The notes beneath the pieces are model-generated. The model saw only the letters and a list, made by a program, of their open reading frames with translations, had not been told where the DNA came from and searched no databases. The position numbers and the translations under genes were made by a program. This document shows, piece by piece, positions 18,373-27,523 of a stretch of DNA of 64,000 nt. This stretch comes from JBKBKC01 sp046294265 (lineage in GTDB: Bacteria > Pseudomonadota > Alphaproteobacteria > Rhodobacterales > Rhodobacteraceae): NCBI GenBank assembly GCA_046294265.1, contig JBKBKC010000001.1, forward strand, positions 186,001 through 250,000, in the 5' to 3' direction. Positions within the stretch are counted from its first letter, which is position 1, and each line of letters begins with the position of its first letter.

Positions 18373-19338
18373 TCACTGCGGCGTCATCGCCTTTCTTTGC
18401 CGCGCCCGCTCCAGCCCCAGCCGCCGCTCGCGCCAGATGATCAGCACCCCCGCCGCCACCACCAGCGCCGCCCCCGCCAGCATGGTCCGCGTGGGCACCT
18501 CGCCAAACACCCAATACCCGATCCCCAGCGCGAACAGCATGGAGGCATAGTCGAAGGGCGCCACCACCGAGGCATCGGCATCGCGGTAGGCCGAGGTCAG
18601 CAAAATCTGCCCCACCCCGCCCAGAAGCCCGCACAGCACCAAGATCACCCCCTCGCGCGGCGTGGGCCAGACCCAGCCGAAGGGCAGCGTGGCCAGCGCC
18701 AGCGCCGAGGCGGTCAGCGAGAACCAGAACACGATGGCCGAGGTGCCTTCCGTCAGCACCAGCTTGCGCACGAACACCTGTGCCAGGGCCGCAAATACCG
18801 CCCCCGTCAGCACCAGCATGGCGCCAAAGGCCTCGGTCGCCCGCACGGTTTCCCCCGACACCAGCGTCAGGCGCGGCGACAGCACGATCATCACGCCCAC
18901 CATGCCCAGCACCACCATCGAGATGCGGAAGGCCCGCACATCCTCGCCCAGAAACATCGCGGCAAAGACCACCACAAGCAGGGGTGCGGCATAGCTGATG
19001 GCGGTGACTTCCGGCAGCGGCAGATAGGCCAGCCCCGCAAAGCCGCAGCCCATGGCCAGCGTGCCCACCACCCCGCGCCACAGGTGCCCCATATGGTTGG
19101 TGGTGCGGAACCCGTCCTGCAGGTCGCCCTGCAGCGCCAGCCACCCCACGATCACCGGGATCGCAAAGAACGACCGGAAGAACACCGCCTCGCCCGGCGG
19201 CACGCGATCGGCCACGGCCTTGATCAGGGCGGCCATGACGATGAAGGTCACGACGGAACCGATCTTCAGCAGGATGCCGCGCAGCGGGCGCGCTGACGGG
19301 GGCCTTGGTGCCGGGATGGAGGGACGTTCGGACGGCAT
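18373..19338 (-). CDS. DMT/EamA family transporter
   Basis: A 321-residue inner-membrane protein with about ten helices in two EamA repeats (roughly residues 20-155 and 170-305): for example LKIGSVVTFIVMAALIKAVA in the first and the VFRKLVL-like start of the second half. RhaT/YdcZ-type drug/metabolite exporters of this kind move varied metabolites; the substrate is not readable. The N-terminus is proline-rich. It starts 9 bases after the alpha/beta hydrolase stop on the same strand, so the two are probably co-transcribed. Confidence 0.88.
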   Translation of the reverse strand: MPSERPSIPAPRPPSARPLRGILLKIGSVVTFIVMAALIKAVADRVPPGEAVFFRSFFAIPVIVGWLALQGDLQDGFRTTNHMGHLWRGVVGTLAMGCGFAGLAYLPLPEVTAISYAAPLLVVVFAAMFLGEDVRAFRISMVVLGMVGVMIVLSPRLTLVSGETVRATEAFGAMLVLTGAVFAALAQVFVRKLVLTEGTSAIVFWFSLTASALALATLPFGWVWPTPREGVILVLCGLLGGVGQILLTSAYRDADASVVAPFDYASMLFALGIGYWVFGEVPTRTMLAGAALVVAAGVLIIWRERRLGLERARQRKAMTPQ

Positions 19339-19347
19339 GGCGTTCCT

Positions 19348-20214
19348 TCAGGCTGCGCGGATGGGCAAACGGGCCAGAAACGCCCGGATCTCGGCAAAGG
19401 CCTCAGCCGGGCGGTCCCCCGTCACGCCATGCCCGCAGTCAGGATAGCGGCGAAAGGTGACGGGGGCGCGGGTCAGGCAGGCGGCCATGGTTTCGCTCAG
19501 GGCGACGGGCACGATGGGGTCATCCTCGCCCGCCATCACCAGCACGGGGCAGGTCACTGACGCCAGCCCCGCGCGATGGTCCATCCGCCCGTGCTCATTG
19601 CCCGGCCCGTTGAAATGCAGCGCGGGGCCGTCGCGGAACCGGATGCGCGACAGAGCGCCGGGGGGCCAGGGCGCGCGCTGGTAAAGCGGCAGGCAGGTTT
19701 CGCGGTAACTCTGGCGCAGGGCTGCGGTGGGGGCGGTCCAATAGGCGCGGGCCAGCGCCTCGGCCTTCGGTCCGCCAAGGCAGCCAAAGGTGGCAAAGAC
19801 CCGCTCGAATTCCATCCGCGCGGCGGTGGAGATCAGGATCAGCGCCGCCGCATGGCCCGGATGCCGCACCGCATAGGCCTGCGCCACGAAGCCGCCGAAG
19901 GACGTGCCCAGCACCACGGGCCGCACGATCCCCAGCGTATCGCAAAGGCCGCGCAGGTCATCGGCCCATTGCGCCAGCGTCCAATCTGCCGGCTCATCCC
20001 CTTCGCTGCGGCCATTGCCGCGCTGGTCGTAGAACACCATCTGCGCCACGTCGGCCAGTTGCCCGAACGCTGGCTTGAACACCGTGTGATCCGCGCCCGG
20101 CCCGCCATGCACCATCACGATCACCGGGCGCTCGCGCATCGCCACGCCATCGGGCACAAGGCCTGCGCCCATCACATCCACATAAAGCCTGACCCCGTTC
20201 ACCGCGACATGCAT
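19348..20214 (-). CDS. Alpha/beta hydrolase (proline iminopeptidase-like)
   Basis: A 288-residue soluble alpha/beta hydrolase. Motifs: oxyanion region MVHGGPGADH, nucleophile elbow GTSFGGF, a catalytic aspartate region GEDDPIVPV and C-terminal histidine in DCGHGVTGD, so a complete Ser-Asp-His triad is present. The HGGPG motif is typical of proline iminopeptidases and related esterases; exact substrate unknown. The ATG at 20214 (MHVAVNGVRL) fits the family start; the frame extends upstream without support. Divergent from adenine deaminase, upstream of the DMT transporter. Confidence 0.86.
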   Translation of the reverse strand: MHVAVNGVRLYVDVMGAGLVPDGVAMRERPVIVMVHGGPGADHTVFKPAFGQLADVAQMVFYDQRGNGRSEGDEPADWTLAQWADDLRGLCDTLGIVRPVVLGTSFGGFVAQAYAVRHPGHAAALILISTAARMEFERVFATFGCLGGPKAEALARAYWTAPTAALRQSYRETCLPLYQRAPWPPGALSRIRFRDGPALHFNGPGNEHGRMDHRAGLASVTCPVLVMAGEDDPIVPVALSETMAACLTRAPVTFRRYPDCGHGVTGDRPAEAFAEIRAFLARLPIRAA

Positions 20215-20297
20215 GGCGATCCGTTCCGTGATGGGGCACCATCGCCCCCGACCGGGGCGGGCGCAAGGGGCGCCGCCCGCCACCACAGGAGAACATC

Positions 20298-21998
20298 ATG
20301 ACCCGACCCGACCTGACCGACCTGATCGCGCAGGGGCGCGGCGAGGTGCCTGCCGACCTCGTGCTGCGGGGCGGCCGCGTGTTCGACCTGATGACGGGCG
20401 ATCTGGTGGAGACGGATGTGGCGATCTGCGGCGATACGATCGTGGGGGTGTTCGGCACCTATGAGGGGCGGCGGGTGATCGACGTTTCGGGCCGCGTGCT
20501 GGTGCCCGGCTTCATCGACACGCATCTGCACATCGAATCCTCGCTGGTGACCCCGCATGAATTCGACCGCTGCGTGCTGCCGCGCGGCGTGACCACCGCC
20601 ATCTGCGACCCGCACGAGATCGCCAATGTCTGCGGGCTGGTGGGCATCGACTATTTCCTGCGCGCCTCGGCCTGCACGCTGATGGATATCCGGGTGCAGC
20701 TGTCATCCTGCGTGCCCTCCACGCATATGGAAACCGCGGGCGCGCGGCTGGAGGCGGCGGATCTGGTGCCGCTGATGGACCATCCGCGCGTGATCGGGCT
20801 GGCGGAGTTCATGAACTTCCCGGGCGTGCTGATGCGCGATCCGGGCTGCATGGCAAAGCTCGAGGCGTTCCGCGGCCGCCATATCGACGGCCACGCGCCC
20901 CTGCTGCGGGGGCGCGACCTGAACGGATACCTTTCCGCAGGCATCCGCACCGAGCATGAGGCGACGGGCCATGACGAGGCGCTGGAAAAGCTGCGCAAGG
21001 GGATGCGGGTGCTGATCCGCGAGGGGTCGGTGTCAAAGGACCTGGCCGCGCTCTGGCCGCTGCTGACCGAACGGATGGCACCCTACCTTTGCCTTTGCAC
21101 CGATGACCGCAATCCGCTGGACATCGGCGAACATGGCCATCTGGACCACATGATCCGCTGGGCCATCGCGCAAGGCGCCCCGCCGCTGGCCGTTTACCGC
21201 GCCGCCACCCTCTCGGCGGCGGAGGCCTTCGGGTTGAAGGATCGCGGCCTGATCGCGCCGGGGCGGCGGGCGGATATCGCGGTGATCGACAGTCCGGAGG
21301 GCTGCCACGCGCAGATGGTGTTCGCGGGCGGGGTGCTGGCCTGCGACGCGGCCTTTGCTGGGCGTGCCATGGTGGAGCCCGTGGCGCGGGGGTCGGTAAA
21401 GGCCCCGGTCGTAACGGCGGCCAGCTTCCGCACCGCCGGGAACCGCGCCGAAACCCCGGTCATCGGTATCATTCCCGGCAAGATCATCACCGCCCATCTG
21501 ACCGAGCGGATCGAGCCCCTGGGCGGCGACAAGCACGCCGACCCTGCGCGCGACCTGATGAAGATCGCGGTGGTGGAGCGCCACGGGATCAACGGCCGCA
21601 TCGCCACGGGTTTCGTGCGCGGGTTCGGGATGACCCACGGCGCCATCGCCTCGACCGTCTGTCACGACCATCACAACATCGCCGTGGTGGGGGCGAATGG
21701 GGCCGACATGGCGGTGGCGGTGAACCGGCTGGGCCAGATCGAGGGCGGGTTCGTGGTGGTGGCTGGCGGGGAAGTGCTGGCCGAACTCGCCTTGCCGGTG
21801 GCGGGGCTGATGAGCCAGGAGCCGTTCGAGGTGGTGCGCGAGGGGCTTGTGGCGCTGCGGTCGGCGGCGCGGAGCCTCGGCGTGGTGCTCGATGAGCCGT
21901 TCCTGCAGCTTGCCTTCCTGTGCCTGCCGGTGATCCCGCATCTGAAGATCACGGATATGGGGATGGTGGATGTGGACCGGTTCGAGGTGATCGGATAG
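20298..21998 (+). CDS. ade: Adenine deaminase
   Basis: Converts adenine to hypoxanthine and ammonia in purine salvage. The 566-residue protein has the amidohydrolase metal motif PGFIDTHLHIESS, the adenine deaminase segment TTAICDPHEIANVCG and downstream histidine/aspartate motifs HGHAPLLRG-like and CTDDRNPLD, followed by the C-terminal domain typical of Ade (GMTHGAIASTVCHDHHN). An AGGAGAAC site lies 5 bases before the ATG. Full length for the family. Confidence 0.95.
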   Translation: MTRPDLTDLIAQGRGEVPADLVLRGGRVFDLMTGDLVETDVAICGDTIVGVFGTYEGRRVIDVSGRVLVPGFIDTHLHIESSLVTPHEFDRCVLPRGVTTAICDPHEIANVCGLVGIDYFLRASACTLMDIRVQLSSCVPSTHMETAGARLEAADLVPLMDHPRVIGLAEFMNFPGVLMRDPGCMAKLEAFRGRHIDGHAPLLRGRDLNGYLSAGIRTEHEATGHDEALEKLRKGMRVLIREGSVSKDLAALWPLLTERMAPYLCLCTDDRNPLDIGEHGHLDHMIRWAIAQGAPPLAVYRAATLSAAEAFGLKDRGLIAPGRRADIAVIDSPEGCHAQMVFAGGVLACDAAFAGRAMVEPVARGSVKAPVVTAASFRTAGNRAETPVIGIIPGKIITAHLTERIEPLGGDKHADPARDLMKIAVVERHGINGRIATGFVRGFGMTHGAIASTVCHDHHNIAVVGANGADMAVAVNRLGQIEGGFVVVAGGEVLAELALPVAGLMSQEPFEVVREGLVALRSAARSLGVVLDEPFLQLAFLCLPVIPHLKITDMGMVDVDRFEVIG

Positions 21999-22016
21999 CG
22001 CGGGGCGGCGGAAAGG

Positions 22017-22052
22017 CCGGGGGGTTCACCCCCCGGGCCCCCGAGGATATTT
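22017..22052 (+). terminator. Copy C of recurrent terminator-like element (after ade)
   Basis: CCGGGGGG-TTCA-CCCCCCGG (22017-22036) begins 18 bases after the ade stop and is followed by CCCCCGAGGATATTTCTG, giving a stem followed by a T-containing tail. Convergent with the kinase gene ending at 22070. Confidence 0.7.
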
Positions 22053-22069
22053 CTGCCATCAGGAAAGGA

Positions 22070-22678
22070 TCAGCCGGGGATCGTGAGATCAGCGGGGCGC
22101 GAGCCGGTGAGGACGCGGCGGGCGTTGGGCATGTCGTTGCTGTCGATCCAGTGGCGGGCCTGATCGGGCGTCTTGCCGTGGCGGGCCCAGCGGGCCTGCA
22201 GGCGGCGGTCGATCTCGGCCTCGGGCAGGGTCAGCATGATGGTCAGGTCGAACAGGGGGGCCAGCGCATCCCAGGGGGGCGTGGCGAGGAGGAGCCAGTT
22301 GCCCTCGACGATCAGCAGGCGGTCGGCGGGCAGCACGATATCGGCACCGGCGCGGGAAAGTTCCAGGCTGCGGTCGAAGACGGGGATGGCGACCTCGGCT
22401 TCGCTGCGCAGGCGGTGCAGGAGGTGGAGGAGGCCCGCGGCGTCGAAGGTGTCGGGCGCGCCCTTGCGGGCCCGCAGGCCGCGGGCGTTCAGCACCGCGT
22501 CGTCATAGTGAAAGCCGTCCATCGGGACCACGCGGGCCCCCGCGCCGAGGGTGGTGGCTAAGGCGGCGGCGAGGGTGGATTTGCCCGCCCCCGGCGGCCC
22601 GGCGATGGCGGTCAGGAAGCGGGCCGGGCCTGCGCCGGCGCGGGCCCGGATCAGGCCTGCCAGGGCTGCGGGTGTCAT
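22070..22678 (-). CDS. P-loop nucleoside/sugar kinase-like protein (FrcK-like)
   Basis: A 202-residue P-loop NTPase of the uridine/pantothenate kinase-like family: Walker A GPPGAGKST near residue 23, a DGFHYDDAVL motif (phosphate-acceptor region) and RKGAPDTFD, as in PRK/CoaA-like kinases. The ATG at 22678 overlaps the ABC ATPase stop by 4 bases. In Sinorhizobium a related kinase (FrcK) ends the frcBCA operon and affects transport; phosphorylation of the imported sugar or its product is inferred, not shown. Confidence 0.8.
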   Translation of the reverse strand: MTPAALAGLIRARAGAGPARFLTAIAGPPGAGKSTLAAALATTLGAGARVVPMDGFHYDDAVLNARGLRARKGAPDTFDAAGLLHLLHRLRSEAEVAIPVFDRSLELSRAGADIVLPADRLLIVEGNWLLLATPPWDALAPLFDLTIMLTLPEAEIDRRLQARWARHGKTPDQARHWIDSNDMPNARRVLTGSRPADLTIPG

Positions 22679-23448
22679 GCGGCCTCCACCCCCTCGGGGG
22701 CCTTGGCGCCGGTCATGAAGGCCACGGCGTCCGACATCGTGTAGTCGCCGGGCTTGATCACGCAAAGGCGGCGGCCCAGGCGATGGATATGGATGCGGTC
22801 GGCCACCTCGAACACATGGGGCATGTTGTGGCTGATCAGGATGATGGGGATGCCGCGCGACCGCACGTCGCGGATCAGCTCCAGCACCTTGCGGCTTTCC
22901 TTGACCCCCAGCGCCGCCGTGGGTTCGTCAAGGATCACCACCTTCGATCCGAAGGCCGCCGCGCGGGCCACCGCCACCCCCTGCCGCTGGCCGCCCGACA
23001 GGGTTTCCACCGGCTGGTTGATGTTCTGGACCGTCATCAGGCCCAACTCGTTCAGCTTTTCGCGCGCGAACCGCTCCATCGCCGGGCGGTCTAGCATCCG
23101 GAACAGTGACCCCATGATCCCCGGTTTGCGCAACTCGCGCCCCATGAACATGTTGTCGGCGATGGAGAGGGCGGGCGACATCGCCAGCGTCTGATAGACA
23201 CATTCGATGCCCGCCGCCCGCGCCTCGATGGGGCTGCGGAAGGCGATGGGTGTGCCTTCCAGCGTGATCTCGCCGTCATCGGGGATGACCGCGCCGGAAA
23301 GGGCCTTGATGAGGCTGGATTTCCCGGCACCGTTGTCGCCGATCACGGCGAGGATCTCGCCAGGATACAGGTCAAAGTCGCAGGAGTTCAGCGCGGTCAC
23401 GCGGCCATAGCGTTTGACCAGCCCGCGCGCCTTCAGGATCGGTTCCAT
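22675..23448 (-). CDS. frcA: Sugar ABC transporter ATP-binding protein (FrcA-like)
   Basis: Single-domain ABC ATPase of the CUT2 sugar uptake class, 257 residues from the ATG at 23448. Walker A GDNGAGKSSL, Q-loop VYQTLAMSP, signature LSGGQRQGVA, Walker B VVILDEPTAAL and H-loop ISHNMPHV are all present. CUT2 systems such as ribose use a double-domain ATPase; a one-domain protein points to the fructose FrcBCA type. Start overlaps the permease stop as TGATG. Confidence 0.88.
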   Translation of the reverse strand: MEPILKARGLVKRYGRVTALNSCDFDLYPGEILAVIGDNGAGKSSLIKALSGAVIPDDGEITLEGTPIAFRSPIEARAAGIECVYQTLAMSPALSIADNMFMGRELRKPGIMGSLFRMLDRPAMERFAREKLNELGLMTVQNINQPVETLSGGQRQGVAVARAAAFGSKVVILDEPTAALGVKESRKVLELIRDVRSRGIPIILISHNMPHVFEVADRIHIHRLGRRLCVIKPGDYTMSDAVAFMTGAKAPEGVEAA

Positions 23449-24521
23449 CAGCCTGACACCTTTCTGATCCACTGGTCCACGGCCACCGCAAAGATGATCA
23501 GCGCACCGATAAGGAAGAACGTCCATTGCGGGTCGGTGCCGACAAGGCGCAGGCCCATCTCGAACACGCCCACGATGAGGGCGCCAAAGAACATGCCGAC
23601 GATGCTGCCGCGCCCGCCGAAAAGGGAGATGCCGCCGATCACCACGGCGGTGATCGACTGGATGTTGCCCAGCTGGCCGGTGGACGCGGTGGGAGAGACC
23701 GAGCCGAAGCGCCCGATCATCACCCAGCCCGCCACGGCGCAGAAGAACCCCGCCAGCGCATAGACCTGTATCAGCACGCGGCGCGTGGGCACCCCCGCCA
23801 GTTCGGCGGCATCCGGATCGTCGCCCGTGGCATAGACGTGTCGGCCCCAGGCGGTGTTGCGCAGGATATAGGACATCACCGCCACCAGCGCGATCATCAG
23901 GAACACGGCATAAAGCACCTTGACCCCGCCGGGGTTGAACGACCCGCCCCAGAATTGCAGGATCGGCGCGCTTTCGCGCACGTCCTGGCTGCGGATCGTC
24001 TCATTCGCCGAGAAGATGAAGTTGGACGCGAGCAGGATCTGCCAGGTGCCCAGCGTGACGATGAAGGGGGGCAGTTTCATGCGGGCGATCAGGAAGCCGT
24101 TCACCGCCCCCATCGCGGTGCCCAAGCCCAGCCCGATCATCACCGCCAGCGTCGGCGGCACGCCATAGCGGAACGACATCTGCCCCATCAGCACCGACGA
24201 GAACACCGCGATGGCCCCCACCGAAAGGTCGATACCCGCTGTCAGCACCACGATGGTCTGCGCGCAGCCGAGGATCCCCACGATGGCGATCTGCTGCAGG
24301 ATGGTGGAAAGCGTGCCTGCCTTGAAGAAATTCTCGGACAGGAACCCGAACACCACCAGCGCCACCACCAGCACGATCAGCGGCACGGCGGAGGGTGTCT
24401 GGTGCAGCCAGTGCTGGATGCGCTTCAGGGGGCTTTTGGGTTCGTGAAATTCGGCGACCTGTTCCGAGGCGCCCGTCAGCCCCTCCTCGAAACCGGTGGC
24501 CGCCTTGGCGTCGGATGACAT
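23448..24521 (-). CDS. frcC: Sugar ABC transporter permease (FrcC-like)
   Basis: BPD_transp_2/CUT2-type permease, 357 residues from the ATG at 24521, which has AGGGAAGGGA at good distance (a TTG 33 bases upstream is unlikely). A soluble N-terminal stretch of about 55 residues precedes roughly nine helices; family motifs include GIDLSVGAIAVFSSVLMG and GAVNGFLIARMKLPPFIVTL, plus GGISLFGGRGSIVGMFFGAL. One permease gene serves as homodimer. Lies between frcB and frcA. Confidence 0.9.
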   Translation of the reverse strand: MSSDAKAATGFEEGLTGASEQVAEFHEPKSPLKRIQHWLHQTPSAVPLIVLVVALVVFGFLSENFFKAGTLSTILQQIAIVGILGCAQTIVVLTAGIDLSVGAIAVFSSVLMGQMSFRYGVPPTLAVMIGLGLGTAMGAVNGFLIARMKLPPFIVTLGTWQILLASNFIFSANETIRSQDVRESAPILQFWGGSFNPGGVKVLYAVFLMIALVAVMSYILRNTAWGRHVYATGDDPDAAELAGVPTRRVLIQVYALAGFFCAVAGWVMIGRFGSVSPTASTGQLGNIQSITAVVIGGISLFGGRGSIVGMFFGALIVGVFEMGLRLVGTDPQWTFFLIGALIIFAVAVDQWIRKVSG

Positions 24522-24579
24522 GGCGTCCCTTCCCTGGCCTGTGATGTCGGACAATTCTTGCGACCGTCCCCCCGTTCAA

Positions 24580-24601
24580 GGGGCGGCGCGTGGGCCGCCC
24601 C
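24580..24601 (-). terminator. Stem-loop in the frcB-frcC gap
   Basis: GGGGCGGC-GCGTGG-GCCGCCCC forms a perfect 8-bp stem in the 138-base gap between frcB and frcC on the same strand. A stem at this place in binding-protein operons usually protects or attenuates the mRNA so that the binding protein is made in excess; inferred only. Confidence 0.55.
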
Positions 24602-24659
24602 CGAGGGTTCAAGCGTCGGTCAGGTCGCGAAGCACATCAAGCGTCGCGGCAGGGGCGCA

Positions 24660-25679
24660 TCAGCCCCAGCACAGCTCCAGCCCCTTGACGGTGTCGATGC
24701 TGTCGATCCCCGCCGCGGGCTTGTCGGTGATCAGCTGCACGCCGGTGTCAAAGAAATCCTTGCCCTCGGAGGGCGCGGGTTTCGTGCCGTCGGCGGCGAA
24801 CTTGGCGATGGCCTCGATCCCCAGCGCGGCCATCAGCAGCGGGTATTGCTGGCTGGTGGCGCCGATCACGCCGTCCTTGACGTTGCGCACGCCGGGGCAG
24901 CCGCCATCGACCGACACGATCAGCACATCCTTTTCGCGGCCCACGGCCTTCAGCGCCTCATAGGCGCCGGCTGCGGCGGGTTCGTTGATGGTATAGACCA
25001 CGTTGATGCCGGGGTCCTTGGCCAGCAGCGCCTCCATCGCCTTCAGCCCGCCCTCCTCGTTGCCCGCCGTCACCTCGTTGCCCACGATGCGCGGATCGGT
25101 CTCGTCGCCCCATTTGTTCGGATCGGCAAGGTCGATGCCAAAGCCCTGCAGGAAGCCCTGATCGCGCAGCACGTCCACCGAGGGCTGGCTGATCGCGAGG
25201 TCCAGCATGGCGATCTTGGCCGCTGCCGCCTTGTCGCCCAGCGTGGCCTTCGCCCATTGGCCGATCAGAAGGCCCGCGCGGAAGTTGTCGGTGGCAAAGG
25301 TCGCGTCGGCCGCGTCGATGGGTTCCAGCGGGGTGTCCAGCGCGATGACCAGCACACCCGCCGCACGGGCGGCGGCAACCGAATCGGTGATCGCCTTGGT
25401 GTCGGACGCGGTGATCAGGATGCCCTTGGCGCCATCGGCCACGCAGGCCTCGATGGCGGCCACCTGGCCCTCATGGTCGCCGTCGATGCGGCCCGCGTAG
25501 GATTTGAGCGTCATGCCCATCTCGGTGGCCTTGGCGGTGGCGCCTTCCTTCATCTTCACGAAAAACGGGTTGGTGTCGGTCTTGGTGATCAGGCAGGCCG
25601 AGGTCTGCGCCATGGCGGGGGCCGCTGCCATCAGGGCCAGCGCCGCAGCGCCCCAAAGGGCCTGTGTCGTCCGTGTCAT
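24660..25679 (-). CDS. frcB: Sugar ABC transporter substrate-binding protein (FrcB-like)
   Basis: Periplasmic type-I (RbsB-like) sugar-binding protein, 339 residues from the ATG at 25679 with GGGAGGATT upstream. A signal peptide ends at about residue 25 (AAAPAMA/QTSA). Binding-fold motifs: ITKTDTNPFFVKMKEGA at the N-terminus, GILITASDTKAI, VIALDTPLEP and LIVSVDGGCPGV. First gene of the minus-strand operon frcB-frcC-frcA-kinase. Fructose is the best guess from the operon design; ribose or another pentose/hexose cannot be excluded. Confidence 0.9.
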   Translation of the reverse strand: MTRTTQALWGAAALALMAAAPAMAQTSACLITKTDTNPFFVKMKEGATAKATEMGMTLKSYAGRIDGDHEGQVAAIEACVADGAKGILITASDTKAITDSVAAARAAGVLVIALDTPLEPIDAADATFATDNFRAGLLIGQWAKATLGDKAAAAKIAMLDLAISQPSVDVLRDQGFLQGFGIDLADPNKWGDETDPRIVGNEVTAGNEEGGLKAMEALLAKDPGINVVYTINEPAAAGAYEALKAVGREKDVLIVSVDGGCPGVRNVKDGVIGATSQQYPLLMAALGIEAIAKFAADGTKPAPSEGKDFFDTGVQLITDKPAAGIDSIDTVKGLELCWG

Positions 25680-25786
25680 CCGTAATCCTCCCGAGGGTGG
25701 CAGGCGACTGGTCCTGCCGGTTGCCGTGGTTGCGCCGCGCGGTTCTGCGCCGTTGCCCCGCCACATCGCCTGATTCCCGCCCTTGC

Positions 25787-25822
25787 GTCAATATAAATAA
25801 ATCACTTTGATTTAATATTGAC
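25787..25822. promoter_or_regulatory. 36-bp nested palindrome in the frcB / RbsD-FucU divergent promoter
   Basis: Outer arms GTCAATAT (25787-25794) and ATATTGAC (25815-25822) enclose inner arms TAAATCA (25798-25804) and TGATTTA (25808-25814). The AT-rich block stands out in GC-rich DNA and lies between two divergent start codons, where the adjacent ROK repressor would be expected to bind. AT-rich operators are usual for NagC/Mlc-type ROK repressors. Confidence 0.7.
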
Positions 25823-25886
25823 AGCACCCGCCGCCACCGCACAGTCTGAAGGGGCAAGAACGCCCCCGATACCGCAGGTGACGGCC

Positions 25887-26327
25887 ATGTTGATCGGACT
25901 CCCCTCGTTGCTCGGACCCGACCTGTTGCGCGCGCTCAGGGCGATGGGGCATGGCGACGAGATCGCGCTTGTCGATGCCAACTATCCCGCCGAGGATCAC
26001 GCCCGCCGCCTGATCCGTGCGGATGGCGTGGCCCTCCTGCCCCTGCTGGAGGCGATCCTGACCGTGCTGCCGCTCGACCATGCCGCCCCCGCCATCCTGC
26101 GCACGGCCGAGGGCAACACACCCCCCGACCGCGCGCCCGTCCATCTGGCGCTGGACGCCACCTGCGCACGCATGGCCCCGCTTACGCCCGTCACCGCCCT
26201 TCCCGGCACCGATTTCTACCCCCGCGTGCGCACCGCGCATATGGTGGTGGCGACCGGAGAGGCGGCACTTTACGCCAACATCATCCTGCGCAAGGGCGTC
26301 ATCCGCCCCGCCGCCACCGCCGCATGA
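25887..26327 (+). CDS. RbsD/FucU family sugar mutarotase-like protein
   Basis: A 146-residue protein of the RbsD/FucU fold, which interconverts sugar anomers (fucose or ribose pyranose forms). Family features: GPDLLRALRAMGHGDEIALVDANYPA, with the histidine/aspartate of the active region, and a C-terminal ATGEAALYANIILRKGVI. The ATG at 25887 fits the family start. It overlaps the ROK gene by 4 bases and is divergent from frcB, so it probably serves the sugar carried by that transporter. Confidence 0.88.
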   Translation: MLIGLPSLLGPDLLRALRAMGHGDEIALVDANYPAEDHARRLIRADGVALLPLLEAILTVLPLDHAAPAILRTAEGNTPPDRAPVHLALDATCARMAPLTPVTALPGTDFYPRVRTAHMVVATGEAALYANIILRKGVIRPAATAA

Positions 26328-27523
26328 AGCTGGACGGCGACCCTCCCGCCCCCGAGGGCGATGACGCGGGCCCGCGCGGATCGAACCAGGCCGGGATGCG
26401 GGCGCACAACGAACGGCTGGTCCTCAGCCTGGTGCGCCAGAACGGGGCGCTTGCGAAATCCGACATCGCGCGGATGACGGGCCTTTCGGCGCAGACGATC
26501 AGCGTCATCATGCGCGCGCTGGAACACGATGGCCTCTTGCTGCGCGGCGAACCAGTGCGCGGCAAGATCGGCCAACCCTCGGTGCCCATGCGGCTTGCCC
26601 CCGAGGGGGCGCTGTTTCTGGGCCTGAAACTGGGGCGGCGGTCTGCCGACCTGACTTTGATCGACTTTCTGGGCCGGGTGCGCTCCACCGAGCGGCGCAC
26701 CTGGCGCTATCCCACCCCGGATGCCGTGATCGCCTTTGTGCGCGACGCCATGCCCCGGGTGCTGGCGGGCCTCTCCGGCCCCTTGCGGGCGCGGCTCGGC
26801 GGGATGGGCGTCGCGATGCCGTTCCAGCTGTGGGATTGGGTGGGTTTCATCGGCGCACCGCAAGCGGCAATGGACGCCTGGCGCCACCGCGACATCGGCA
26901 CCGAACTGGCGGCGCTCACGGGCCTGCCCGTCTATGTGCGCAACGACGCCACCGCCGCCTGCGGCGCGGAACTGGTGTTCGGCACGGGCGAGCGGCCGCG
27001 CGATTTTTTGTATTTCTACTTCGGCTTCTTCGTGGGCGGCGGCCTTGTGCTGAACGGCCAGTTGCACACGGGCCGCACCGGCAACGCGGCGGGCGTGGGG
27101 CCGATGCCGGTGCCGGGCCCCGGCGGCGGGATGCGCCGCCTTCTGGACGTGGCCTCGCTCTATACCCTCGCCACGGCGATGGAGGCGGCGGGCGAGGCAT
27201 CCGATCCGCTCTGGCACGATCCCTGCGCCTGGCCCGTGAGCCCCGCCCTGCTCACAGCCTGGATCGCCGATGCGGGCGAGGCGCTGGCGGCGGCGGTGAT
27301 GAGTGCCGCGGGCCTGCTGGAACTGGAGGCCGTGCTCTTTGACGGCTGGATGCCCGCCCCGGTGCGTGCGGCCATCACCGAGGCGACTGCGCAGGCCTTC
27401 GCGCGCCTCGACCCCGCCGGAATCACGCCCCCCGCGTTCCGGCAGGGCAGCATAGGCCCGGATGCGCGTGTGCTTGGGGCGGCGGCGGTGCCCCTGTCGC
27501 TGCGCTATCTGATCGACGGCTGA
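26324..27523 (+). CDS. ROK family transcriptional repressor
   Basis: A 399-residue regulator: an N-terminal winged helix-turn-helix (about 28-90, NGALAKSDIARMTGLSAQTI) and a ROK sugar-kinase-like domain. The kinase ATP motif is degenerate, VRNDATAACGAELVFG supplies the substrate region, and the CXCGXXGC zinc cluster of classical ROK proteins is absent at the expected place, so it is a regulator and not a sugar kinase. Coupled to the RbsD/FucU gene (ATGA) and divergent from frcBCA; the 25787 palindrome is its likely operator. Its stop abuts the pxpC stop (TGATCA). Confidence 0.9.
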   Translation: MKLDGDPPAPEGDDAGPRGSNQAGMRAHNERLVLSLVRQNGALAKSDIARMTGLSAQTISVIMRALEHDGLLLRGEPVRGKIGQPSVPMRLAPEGALFLGLKLGRRSADLTLIDFLGRVRSTERRTWRYPTPDAVIAFVRDAMPRVLAGLSGPLRARLGGMGVAMPFQLWDWVGFIGAPQAAMDAWRHRDIGTELAALTGLPVYVRNDATAACGAELVFGTGERPRDFLYFYFGFFVGGGLVLNGQLHTGRTGNAAGVGPMPVPGPGGGMRRLLDVASLYTLATAMEAAGEASDPLWHDPCAWPVSPALLTAWIADAGEALAAAVMSAAGLLELEAVLFDGWMPAPVRAAITEATAQAFARLDPAGITPPAFRQGSIGPDARVLGAAAVPLSLRYLIDG

